Positions 15,634 through 26,300 of a DNA stretch of 64,000 bases are shown one piece after another (within the stretch, counting starts at the first letter, position 1; every line of letters begins with the position of its first letter). The stretch comes from Lingula anatina (lineage: Eukaryota; Brachiopoda; Lingulata; Lingulida; Lingulidae), in NCBI RefSeq assembly GCF_001039355.2, contig NW_019774525.1, positions 289,481-353,480 on the forward strand, written 5' to 3'. The translations under genes were made by a program, and so were the position numbers. The notes beneath the pieces were generated by a model that made no database searches, had not been told where the DNA came from, and saw only the letters and a program-made list of their open reading frames with translations.

Positions 15634-16104
15634 TTACTTGTACATTGAATTTTCATGCCAAATGCAAGCCCATTTCAGAAGATGATACTATTTAACAACA
15701 ATCATAAGCTAACAATCACTTACTAAAACTGGCTGCTATGCCACATTAATTTGAAATATTCAGGGATGTGTCCATTAGGCCTTGAGGTGAGGGATTATTA
15801 AAAATATCTCTTTGGGATAAAACAGTAATAATCATAATAATAATAAAAGGAAGTACAAAAACCAAAAAAAAACATTATTAAGTATGAAATTTTGAAAAAA
15901 TTTTTTTTAATTCACCCAAGGAAAAAATACATGGAAAAAAAAAAACACAAATGACCCAAGACTGAAAATATATCAATTTCATTATTCAATCCTGCAACAC
16001 ACATTCTCCCCAAGACCTCTAACCACAACCATCCTCAGCGATTCCAAACATAATACAGTCCTATTTATTTTATCCTGTAACCCAACTAATCAACTTTGTT
16101 CGAC

Positions 16105-16574
16105 CTAAACCATAGATTCTGCGCTCTACCGTTTCCCACACCTGGACCCATCCTAGCCCTGCCAATCTTTTCAAAGATAGCGCAGAGCTTTCTGCTCGAG
16201 TAAGCAATGTGGAGGCTGTCAGCTATGCGCAGCCCGAGCTATCGTCAGGGGTCAGAGGACGTCTTACACAGACAGGAAGTATGGTCGGGTTGGGGGCAGT
16301 CCCTATTGTGTTTGAGCTGTCAGACTCTCAGCTGACTGGACACGCACATCGGTGCACAGTAATAATACCATTGAGGGAACGGTTCATGAGATTTGATGAG
16401 ATTTTGTGTTTGTTACAAACAAATGTCAGTGATAGAGCTCAGGTTCAGTATGTGCTGATCACAAGCGATATGCTGCAAAAACAGCACTTTCGTACTTGGA
16501 ATCACTTTTATAACTTTGAGATGAAGATGAATCAAATTCTACTGTTCCTTCTTCTAATTACGATGCAGAAATAA
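16105..16574 (+). CDS. Possible coding stretch of unknown function
   Basis: I do not recognise this protein. A single frame is open from just after a TAG near 16,102 to TAA at 16,572-16,574, about 155 codons. That is long for this AT-rich window. The first 250 bases are clearly richer in G+C and CpG than the surroundings. There is no convincing ATG near the 5' end of the open stretch; the first in-frame ATG lies well inside it. If real it is therefore more likely an internal exon than a whole gene. A possible donor (CA, then GTAATA) near 16,359 falls where base composition returns to AT-rich, so an exon of about 16,105-16,358 is one reading. The upstream acceptor is weak. It could equally be a chance frame or an old transposon remnant. 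Confidence 0.2.
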
Positions 16575-18507
16575 TATATAGCTTTTATTCCCCATTTCTT
16601 ACTTTGTACACTAAAACATATTTAGAACCTAAACATTTGAATCCTGACGATCTTTTCACAGCTATTTTCCCCTACACAAAATACTGCATCAAAGTTTTAC
16701 CCATTCAATGCAACATCAGAGACTTCCTACTACCTGTATACGTCTTACACTGTCACACAGAGCCCAGGGATAGTATTTCACAGTCTAACAATGTCATGAA
16801 ATGACCCCTTGATAGATCTAAGGGCTTTTACAACTACCCAGTGAAGCATGCAACTGAAAACAAACCTCTCTAATCCCCCATCCTCTTACTTCCTGCGTGT
16901 GACCCTATGGCTCGGGAGTTTTTCCTTTGGGAAAGGTGCAGTTGTTTACCTGTTTGGCTAGAGATTGGCCATGCAAAATAAACAAAACTGAACACACCTG
17001 AGCACCATAATTGCTGGTCTGTGAATGAGAGGCCTCTGTTTAATATGACAGGTCAATGGAATGAGGGGGAATGTCCAATTTGTTCCCATGTGTTATGTCA
17101 GACTTGCACCTGAACTCACTTCTTTGCTGTATCATTGGGATTGCCATCAGTGAAATGTGTAGATTTTCTGTTAAACATGTTACAACAAACTTTTAATAAG
17201 TCATGGCCGATTAGATATCTGTCTGACAAAAACATGAAAATTCACTGATATGTGAGGAAATAACAATCAAGTGCATGATTGTATACAAGTGTTTGGTTAG
17301 CATCAATCATGTCGGAGTTTTATAATAATCTCTGTCATGGCAATTACTCATAAATTAGAATTACTTTATTTATTCTGATATATTTTTCCCCAATACTTTG
17401 AAATTAATTTCCTCACAAAATCTTTCTTTTTGACATTTAGCTAATTTATCTTAGGCTTTACTAAAAGAACACTGCTTTTAGAAATATGACTTTTTAAATA
17501 TTTGGGAGGAATAAGGGTCCTAAATTTGGAACATTTTGTCAAAGACATAGGGTTGTGAAACCAAAGTAAAACAGAGTTCACCTAACACTAGCTGAACACA
17601 CAGAGTAAGAAATTGTAGAAGACAGAAATGTGAAATACTTCACACCACTCAATGAAAAATCTTCTCATTTTTCTTTTAGTCACAACTTCTAACATAAATC
17701 TCAAAATGACAAGAGGCATTCAAAGCATAAGAAGTGTTCAGTGAGAGGCATTTCTGGAATACAAAGTACTTGCATACAGAAATACATGAGAAGCATTCTA
17801 ATCTAATGGAAGACTGGAAATCCAGCTGAAGGTTAAACCCAATAACCACTGCACTTTGATAAAATGATATCAAGCACAAATTAGCCTAGTTACAGACACA
17901 CTATGTGGCGACTGATTCATATCACAGAAATATTTTGACAGCTTGAGAACTCATATGAGTTGGAATGAGGAAGGAGCCAATGAGCCATTACCATATTTCA
18001 GTCACCATGCCATGGCAAGCGCAACCATGATGGTTTCAGTGGCGTTTGGCACAATCATCTGACACAACCGCATCTCATCTAACACATTTACCAGCACATT
18101 TATCTGTTTTCAAATTGCACCAAGGATACAGAAAGATTAACAGTGGAAAAAGGTTTTAACTACTCTATTTATAAGGCCATGACAAAAAAATGTAGCAGTT
18201 TTATTATTTCATTTTTATACAAAGAGAAAATGTTATATTCTATGCATCAAAAAGCTGGTACATCCAAACACATGTATCAAGCAATGTGTGACCACAAACA
18301 CATTCTGCAAAAGCTGTTATTTCATTGTTACAAGCATGCATTATATATCCTATATGGCATTGCTGGTATTGACAGCAGAACAGACATAGGGAAACTTCTG
18401 GAGATACCAAAGGTCTGGAAGACCTGCACTACAAGTAGAAATCTACAGGTTTGTCAATTCTGTGATGGTCTGAACTAAGTACTTCCAGTAGTCTATGTTA
18501 ACATGTA

Positions 18508-18540
<33 letters not shown>

Positions 18541-18967
18541 GTATTTTCACATAGACCTTGCCAGTCCAGTCAAATTTTAAGTGATCGTGACCTGTCAGGC
18601 AGGCAGTTTCCCCATGTATGCAACAGAAATGGGGATTTCTTAATATATGTAACCACAACCTAACTAATGACAGATGTTTCTGCTTGGTAGATGCCAGCAA
18701 ATAAAACATATGTCAATTGCTTGATATGCTACACTTTGTTCCGTGATAATAAAAGTGAATAACAAGTTATTTTGCTAAAAAGAAAATGTATAAATAAAAA
18801 ATAAACTTGAGAAAAAACGTTAGAGTGATTCTAAGGCTGTGCAGCATGAATAACCACAGACATAAAAATACTTACTTCAGCTGGGGAAAAAAGTAAATAA
18901 GAAAATACCTGTAACTATTTAACACAGCATTTATAAACATTATGCAACTGATAGGGCAATGCTTACC
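16575..18967. other. Noncoding stretch downstream of NDFIP
   Basis: No coding frame is recognised. This is the downstream side of the minus-strand NDFIP gene and probably contains its 3' untranslated sequence. Several TTTATT motifs (AATAAA on the minus strand) occur, for example near 18,508 next to a microsatellite, but none can be chosen as the true polyadenylation site. Confidence 0.4.
18508..18540. repeat. (ATT)n microsatellite
   Basis: About eleven ATT trinucleotides downstream of the NDFIP stop codon. Confidence 0.9.
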
Positions 18968-21900
18968 TCACATGTAGAACATGAACTTGCTGCGAGACTG
19001 AGATGACAGTCTCTGCCACTTGTATTTCACACTCACATATCTCACACAGCCATGGAAAAATATCAGGAATCCTAAAATAAATCACAATTTGATGTTAGAA
19101 TTGAGGATACCTTCACAAATTATGATAAAAAGTGTTGCCCCTCTTCATCAAACAGGCTAATACAGTCAGCAATGTTAACACTGGCCCAACGCTAAATGCC
19201 AATATAGAATTGAAGGCCAGGCTGTAAAATATTTGAAATTTCTTCAGTTTCTGGACACCTTTACTACTTTTAAGTCTATTTAGACCAGTAAAGATTTTAG
19301 CAGAGATTGTTAGTCATCTTGTGCTTGAGATACTCAAGTATAATTTTCAGGAGGGCACTGAAAATAATCAATGCAAAACCCTCTCTGTGCCTCCCCGAAA
19401 AAAAGGGCATGCAAATCAAAAAGATTTATATTAAACATTTATAAATGATACTGACAATAAGATTTCTTGTACAAGTAAATTACTCACCTAAAAACATTAG
19501 CAACCACCAGAGCCAGGAGTCAGCATCTGCATATCCAGAACCACTGATCCAGTGACTATGCTACAAAGGAACATTCACCCATGTTAGAGTTATTATCAAA
19601 CATATCTTAATAAAACTTAAGGACATTAAAAAAAATACATATCACTTGGCTAAACTTCATTTAAGATTAAAAAGGAAAATTATTGGAAAAATATACTGTT
19701 GAAATTACTCTCACATCCAATGCACATGACTGGAACCTACAAGGAAAAGGGCAGAGGGGTAAGCCATATAACACCTGGCACCATGACCTAAAGGCAGACA
19801 CCAAGAAACTAGGCAGCTTGGAGACAGCTTGAGATGATATTGGACATATGAAGGGAACTTGAAGGTCACCCATGCCCCACAAGAGGTAATAAGCATAATT
19901 TAGTACATACATTAACATCTGTCCAACTTAAACTATCCTGGATCCAAAGATGTCAACTATACTCATAAGCCATTTGATCAATGTTGTTTCAGATACCCCT
20001 CAAAGCAGAACCGATTTGACAGATAGTCTTCTGACTGAAGTCGGACAAGGGACGGGGAAGGGGAATATTCAAAGTCATACAGCTTAGTTTCCACTCAGTT
20101 ATTTACTAGTCAACCAAACTGTTTGTCTAGTAGTCGCACTCAGATCCATAACAGCTTTAAGTGTCAAAGCCAAACTCCATTTGATTTTTTGCTTAACAGT
20201 GTAATATCATTTGAGCACTATTTCTTACCTGGACAATGGCCACCCACTTGACCATTGAGAGTCCAAAGCCAGCAAAGGCTCCAAATCTACCAGCTATAGT
20301 GGTGGATGCACACATGGCAAACAACAGGCCAAACCAGTTGAACAGGAATGCAACTGAAGCAATACAAGATATAACTGACTAGACAGACAAAATACTGACA
20401 TTTGGCCAAATATTAATTTGTCAATATGAAAGTTATAATTTGAGTTTACTATCATTTTGATAACTTACAGTCATGGTGCGTTCATATTACGATTCCTTAT
20501 AATCTAAAATGTGTCCTGATTTTGGATTCAAGAAGAGGGAAACAAGTTTATTCCCACGATACAATATTCTCATTTTTAAGCTTATTACAAAGCTTACTTT
20601 CATATATCTAATCACAGAAAAACTTGGTGTTCACTTATCTGTTAATGAATTAATTTATGCATTCTTACTCTTTCTAGCCTTAAGTACCTACTATAAGATT
20701 CTTTCACTTATATTGTACTTTGTTAGAGGCAACCTACTTAAAAATGTGCACATAAATATCCCATCTGTCCCAAGGGTCAGTTCATCAAACTGTTCACTTG
20801 AAACTTGCTGCAAACAGATGATAAAATATCATAAATATTCAAACTTTCTTCACCTGGTTAAACCATCTTTTAAATAGTCAGCCTAATATGATAATGTTAC
20901 AGCTATAACTACATCCCCTTAGCAGGAAACTAGATCAGACATATTCACATTTTAATTCAAATATCATTAGAAGAAACAGTAATTCAATCAATAGGTAAGT
21001 ATTAATATGCAGTATCAATCCTCTTTAAATATTTTAAAGTGTTGTGGTACAAATTAGAAACTAAGTAGAAATGGATTGATTTTTTTAAAAATAATTTTAT
21101 CAAAATTCTCTCACATCAAAGTAAGAATTGCTTTCTTCATCATGTTTCATTTGTTGCTTCGATATCTCTGCTTCTTCATAACTTGGCAGTTTAGTGGCCA
21201 CATCGTATGGTGGTGGGATAAAATCAGACTCCTTGTACGCTGAAAGGAAAAGCTCCATCATTTTAGCAATATGAAAACTGTTATGTCATCACCCCAATGC
21301 ATTTTTGAAGTGACAGGATTATCTCATAACATGACAATGTTTATGTCTGCATTATCTAAGTGGATAAGGAAATAGATCCTTAACAGGGGCAGATCCAGAG
21401 ATATTTTCTGACAGTCTTCCAAAATATCTTTCTTGATCCATCCTCATTTTTGACCATCTTCCGACAGAAAAAGTTAAATATCCATCTATGTAAACTTGAA
21501 AATCTAACCGTCTTCTGGAAGACCCAGCAGACGGCCTAAATCCACCCCTGCTTAAATATCAATCCACTTTAAACTGAAAATGTCACTATCTAAAACCTGT
21601 GTTTGCCATCTTAGGTTCAAATCTGATTATTATCTGAATGGACTAAAATAAAAACTTTTTTACTATTCTAGTCCAACAAATCTACAACTGATTTAAAAAG
21701 TGTTTATTCAGCTTTTAGACTCACCTGGTGGTGGGGTTGTGTGAACTTCACTGTGTTCCATAACTGAGGGTTGTGGAACAGGCGCTATCACCATGGCCAA
21801 AGGGACTGCCTGGGCTGGTACGGAAGACTCCTCCTCCTCTTGGAGCTATAATATACACATACCAAGCACATATATTCACTTAGTGGCACAACACAAAAAA

Positions 21901-22438
21901 AGCATAATTTTACTTGTGATATTATGGAAGGTTTGTAATTATGTTCGGTTGTGATAAAAGATGCTTTCCATCAAATGACACTGTAACAATATATTCAGAT
22001 TTCTTAATTGATATACACCTTCACAAATAAGGTAAAATCATGAGCATAGACTACTACCTACATAGTTTTACAAATAAATATGACCAAAAAAGTTAATAAA
22101 ATTAAAAGACGTGGCAAAATATCATGATACCACCTACATCATATGAAAACAATAACTGACAATTTTATACTTTTTTACCAAAAATAATAAATCCATTGAT
22201 AAACAGACCACAGACACAGTAACGATACATTCATTGTCAAGCCATTCCTGGTAATTTTTCTAGCATCATGTATGATCTATCATAATGCAAACATGATGAG
22301 AAGGGAGAATATAATTTGGTCATGATAATCCAGATTGTATTTGGATGAGCGAAGTCAAAATATTTCAATCACACAATCAAAAACATGAAGGTATTATCAA
22401 AGCTCACTTACGACTTGATATCTAGCACCACTTTCCAT
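18968..22438 (-). CDS. NEDD4 family-interacting protein (NDFIP1/2-like)
   Basis: This protein is a membrane adaptor of Golgi and endosomal membranes. Its cytosolic PY motifs bind the WW domains of NEDD4/ITCH-type HECT ubiquitin ligases, activate them and bring them to substrates. Exons on the minus strand: 22438-22412, 21845-21725, 21239-21115, 20378-20229, 19560-19488 and 19071-18968. All have GT..AG borders and keep frame, giving about 199 residues (human NDFIP1 has 221). Residues 1-9 (MESGARYQV) and the acidic LQEEEE that follows match the family's N-terminus. PY motifs are PPPY at 58-61 and LPSY at 67-70, within the family signature ATKLPSYEEAE. Exon 4 encodes two hydrophobic segments containing FLFNWFG and GRFGAFAGFG. 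The third spans exons 5-6 (SWLWW.. to ..VRYV). The protein ends RSKFMFYM, close to the family C-terminus. The short ADQLR-type linker expected before the first membrane helix was not found. It may sit in a small exon I missed or be absent, so the exon 3/4 junction is the least certain part. Confidence 0.93.
21384..21550. mobile_element. MITE-like element with CAGGGG termini, NDFIP intron 2
   Basis: About 167 bp lying between NDFIP coding exons 2 and 3. The left end reads CAGGGGCAGATCCAGA and the reverse complement of the right end reads CAGGGGTGGATTTAGG, an imperfect terminal inverted repeat. Both sides are flanked by CTTAA, consistent with a 5-bp target-site duplication. Nothing inside is coding, so it would be a non-autonomous DNA transposon. 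The CAGGGG(C/T)(A/G)GAT terminus is a type seen in many animal MITE families. The superfamily was not determined. Confidence 0.7.
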
Positions 22439-23315
22439 TCTCCATGCACTGTTTATCTTTTTTAGGTGCGAGTTTTCCCTGTAACTTTTGGCCGTAAAAT
22501 ATAAACTGTCACGGACAAAGAGAAAAGCAAACGGGACTTTCTGATTGGACATTATATTAATTTATCTTTTAATAAAAATTATTTCTACATTTTATGTACT
22601 TTGGGCATATTTTTTCAGTATAAGTCATTTTCTGAAGATGGATAAGTCTGTTCACTTTTTTCTTCCAGAGATAAAACCAGTTTCACAACATTTCGTGCGG
22701 GATGACAAAATTGCTTGATTTCCGGTTGAACAGCAGACGGCAAGGTTGGCCTGCCTGGTAATAATTTGCGAATAAAACACTTTAGATATTTGAATAAATA
22801 CAGGCTGTTGCATTCCATTTGCTTGGATTCAACTGGTATGTTTTTTGGTGTATGTTTTGACAGGATAAAAGAAAAATGTAGTTTTCCCTTGGGTTGTACG
22901 GTAGTGTTTCATCATAAAATTTCAACTAGTTTCATAATTCCATTCTTGGCTGTTACCTTGACCTGTAAATTAATCTAAAAACCACGTAAAACGACTGAAG
23001 GGTACCACCCTAGTGAGTGTAATGCCACAAATAACGACCAATATCGGTTTAGTATTTTTTAAGCCGACATTTGTGCATGTCTGCCATTACCAGTACTACT
23101 ACTAGTAGTTTAAAAAATGCACACCTACAGTTTGTGTCTCTATAGTTTGTGTACAGTCTGTTGACTCGTTCAGAGCAGCAGTACTTAGTGTCTAATACCC
23201 ACAAACCTTCTCTTTTCCGTCACATTAGTGCCGAGCAGGTCCTGCAAGCATAACTTTTTCAGAATCAGAGTAAATTTTTTACTCATTACCAGGTAAAAGT
23301 TAATTTTCATTTCAG
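22439..23315. promoter_or_regulatory. Intergenic interval between divergent NDFIP and NUDT6
   Basis: The NDFIP start codon (22,438, minus) and the NUDT6 start codon (23,319, plus) are about 880 bp apart and point away from each other. The interval must therefore hold both 5' untranslated regions and probably both promoters. The coding exon of NUDT6 begins with an acceptor (TTTTCATTTCAG), so an upstream noncoding NUDT6 exon should lie in this interval. A possible donor follows GCCTGCCTG near 22,758. No TATA box or clear CpG island was seen, and the transcription starts cannot be placed. Confidence 0.5.
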
Positions 23316-26300
23316 ATAATGAAAAGTTTAATAAGACTAATGACATGGCCACATCAACAGAAACTATTATCCAGGACACTCGGCTTGCAGAAGACAGCAT
23401 CTTGTCGCCATTGTTCACAACAGCAGACCATTGAAGCTAGGCATTTCAAGCAGAATCCTCTCACCTTCACAGAAGACAAGTTTAATGGTGTCACTGTGGA
23501 CTTGGCACAGATTCCTGTTGAAAAGTCTGAATATGATTTCCAAAATATTCTTGAAGGTATTTGTGACTGAAAAAGCGTCTTATTATCTTGATCATATTTT
23601 ACTAAGTTTATAATTTATAAAAATTAAACAGAAGATTCAACTTTTTGTAATAGCTTACTTTAGTTGTATATTGCAATTTTCTCTGCAGAAGTGGGTCATG
23701 ATTTGTAACTGTTAAGATTTATATATGTTCCAGATGCACTGTTAGAATGGAAAAGCTTAGGCAAAAGAGCTGTGTGGCTGAAGGTACCCATCCAGCAGGG
23801 CAGGTTTATTCCAGTGGCTGCCAGGAAGGGCTTCACCTTCCACCATGCAGAGGGTGACAGTGCCATGTTAACTCTGTGGATGGATAACACTACAGAATCA
23901 AGACTGCCAAGATACGCCACACATCAAGTTGGGGTAGCAGGTACAGGTTAAGCTGAAGATGATTTCATCTGACTTAAGAAAATATGGAATTTATTTATGG
24001 TTAATTTAGTTAGCATTTATTATTTTTCTTGAATAAAATAAATGAAAATAGATAAAACCTCACAGTAAAAAACAGAGGCCCAACATGATAGTTTTTAAGT
24101 GAAAAGTAAACCCATTAAATATTTGTTATTCATGAGAGTAGCACCAGAAAACATGAAAGTTCATTGTTAAAGATCAGAAGTATGTGATGAGTTCAGTAGA
24201 ACTGACACAGACAGCACTTGAAAAAAATATAGTCTGTGCTTCAATGTGAAAACTGATTACCATTTTATATTTGGGTGAATGAACGTACTACATGTAGGTG
24301 GATGATTAAATAGCACTATCAACATGCAAATTAAAATATGTTTATAAAGTACATGTAGGTGCTGCAATTTGGAAATTTGGCACTTTTCAGATGTGTGTTT
24401 TATTTGCCAGATGTTTTATTACAATTACATGCCCTATGCAGACTGAAACATTGAAAATAAATTTGCTATGTAGACAGCAGAAAAAATAGTTCTTTGACCA
24501 GAGCTTAATTTAATGTACAACAAAATATAGTATTATATCATCATCTTTAGCTGCACTGAGTAGCCTATACTCTGTACCCATATAAGTAAGATGGGTAGAG
24601 TATAGTGCAGTTAAAGATTGATATATGTTGAATTTTCTTTGCATAGCTTATTTTATTATAGTAGTATTTTTTAAATTCTTGTCTCAGGGTTTGTTTTGAA
24701 TGAGAAAACAGGAGAAGTTGTGGTTGTAATGGACAAGCACAGAAAAGTGAGTAAATTTACAAAGATTCATAACATTTTGAATCTAAGACCCCATTCCCAT
24801 AGATACTTTCAGTCTTCATGGATCTACTCAACTCTGTGGGGACACTCACAGAGTGCAGTCAGCTTAACTGAATGATACACCGCCTCTTGTTTCAAACATA
24901 CTCGTATAATCACCAGCTTTTCTGTATTCTGTTTAATGCCCGGAGGAGGTGTGTCATTCAGTTGAGCTGATTACAGTCAGCGAGAGTCCCTGCAGAGTTG
25001 GGCTGATCCACATAGACCTATCTGTGGGAATGGGGCCTAAAACTAAGACAAAATTTGCCAGAACAATACACATAACTATGTTGTCCCTTTAAGAAAAAAC
25101 CTTTTGTTTGTTTGTTTTTGGGGAGAGGGGTATTATTCTGATCTTGCTGGATACATTTTAAACTGGACTAACAAAACCAGAAATGTACTTTTAAAATCAG
25201 TTTTCTGACTCTCTGTTGCTGAACATGGACTTGTTTAGAATTCTTTGTTGAGGTCCCTGCATAATCTGATCATCTGGATACTTCACTTGAATTTAGTTTA
25301 TTACTAGGTTTGGAGGCAAACAAACCTTAAGAAACTGCTGTAAGCCTGACTGTAGTATAACATTGTTATCTCTGACTTTCAGCGTCCCTTGTGGAAGTTT
25401 CCTGGTGGATTATCAGACTTAGGGGAAGATATAGGTAAGACTTTTAAATGATGAATATTACAGTATAAAAGTAGCTTAGAAAAATACTGTCACATTGAAT
25501 TTTTTTTATCAAACAATACCAACAAGCTTATTTTGTATAAAAAATGATGACATAAAAGCACAGTGTATATTATGCATTATATTAGTTAAAATTAGGCATT
25601 CTCTTGTTCATATGATTTATTTAAAACATAGATCAAAGAGAAACCATTCATAAATACTTTGTTATAAATAATCCCCTGGTACAGTAGGAATCTACTTGTA
25701 TTATTTGTACAAATGATAACTACCCACTTTTTGAAAATCTGGTCACCAAATAATAACATATGGAAATTGACTGACTGTTAGATATATATATAAATAAATT
25801 GGCCCTGCAAATGAAAATAATAAAAAGCGGGTGTTAAAAACCCTTATTAAATACCCACTTCAAAATAAAAAGGAATACTACTAGTACTTATACATAGTGA
25901 TCTAGAGTTATGAACTGTTACCTTGTGAGAGGTCTTACACATATGTAAGTGGGTTAACAAGTGCAATACAAATATGCAGTAGAACACCTTGTAAATAGTA
26001 GTATAGAGGTATGTGTAGGTTTTTTAAGTTAATACATGAAAATCAGTGCTGTACAAATATTTTAAGTTAATAATCTTGGTCTTGTACTACCAACATAATT
26101 ATAGAGTCAAATTAAGCTTGATGCACAATTCAACTTCTGCACAATATTGTTCCTACCTTGATAGGTCATAACTCTAATAACTCACTCTACATTTGAAACA
26201 AATAGATTTATCTTTAAAAATTCATAGCAAAGGATGGCAGATTTTAAAACATATTCAACGATTACTGTAAGAATAAGTCTGTCTAATTGTAGGAAATGCC

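Larger units (their letters stand above)
1..16100. other. Gene-poor AT-rich stretch, no gene recognised
   Basis: No reading frame here exceeds about 95 codons, and none of the short frames resembles a known protein family or shows a convincing chain of exons with splice sites. The sequence is AT-rich, with homopolymer runs and microsatellites (listed separately where long). It could be intergenic, intron, or the untranslated end of a gene lying outside the window. Multi-frame openness at 4,189-4,522 is not accompanied by any recognisable motif. A C-run at 717-732 and an A-run at 3,876-3,898 are simple low-complexity tracts. Confidence 0.6.

Noticed and set aside
15427-15695. Three overlapping frames rich in Ser/Leu/Pro or Arg/Glu
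   Set aside because: Translations of the GA repeat and polypurine tract.
20509-20877. 122-codon plus-strand frame with hydrophobic stretches
   Set aside because: It lies inside an NDFIP intron on the opposite strand, in very AT-rich DNA. The hydrophobic residues follow from T-rich codons, and no family resemblance is seen.
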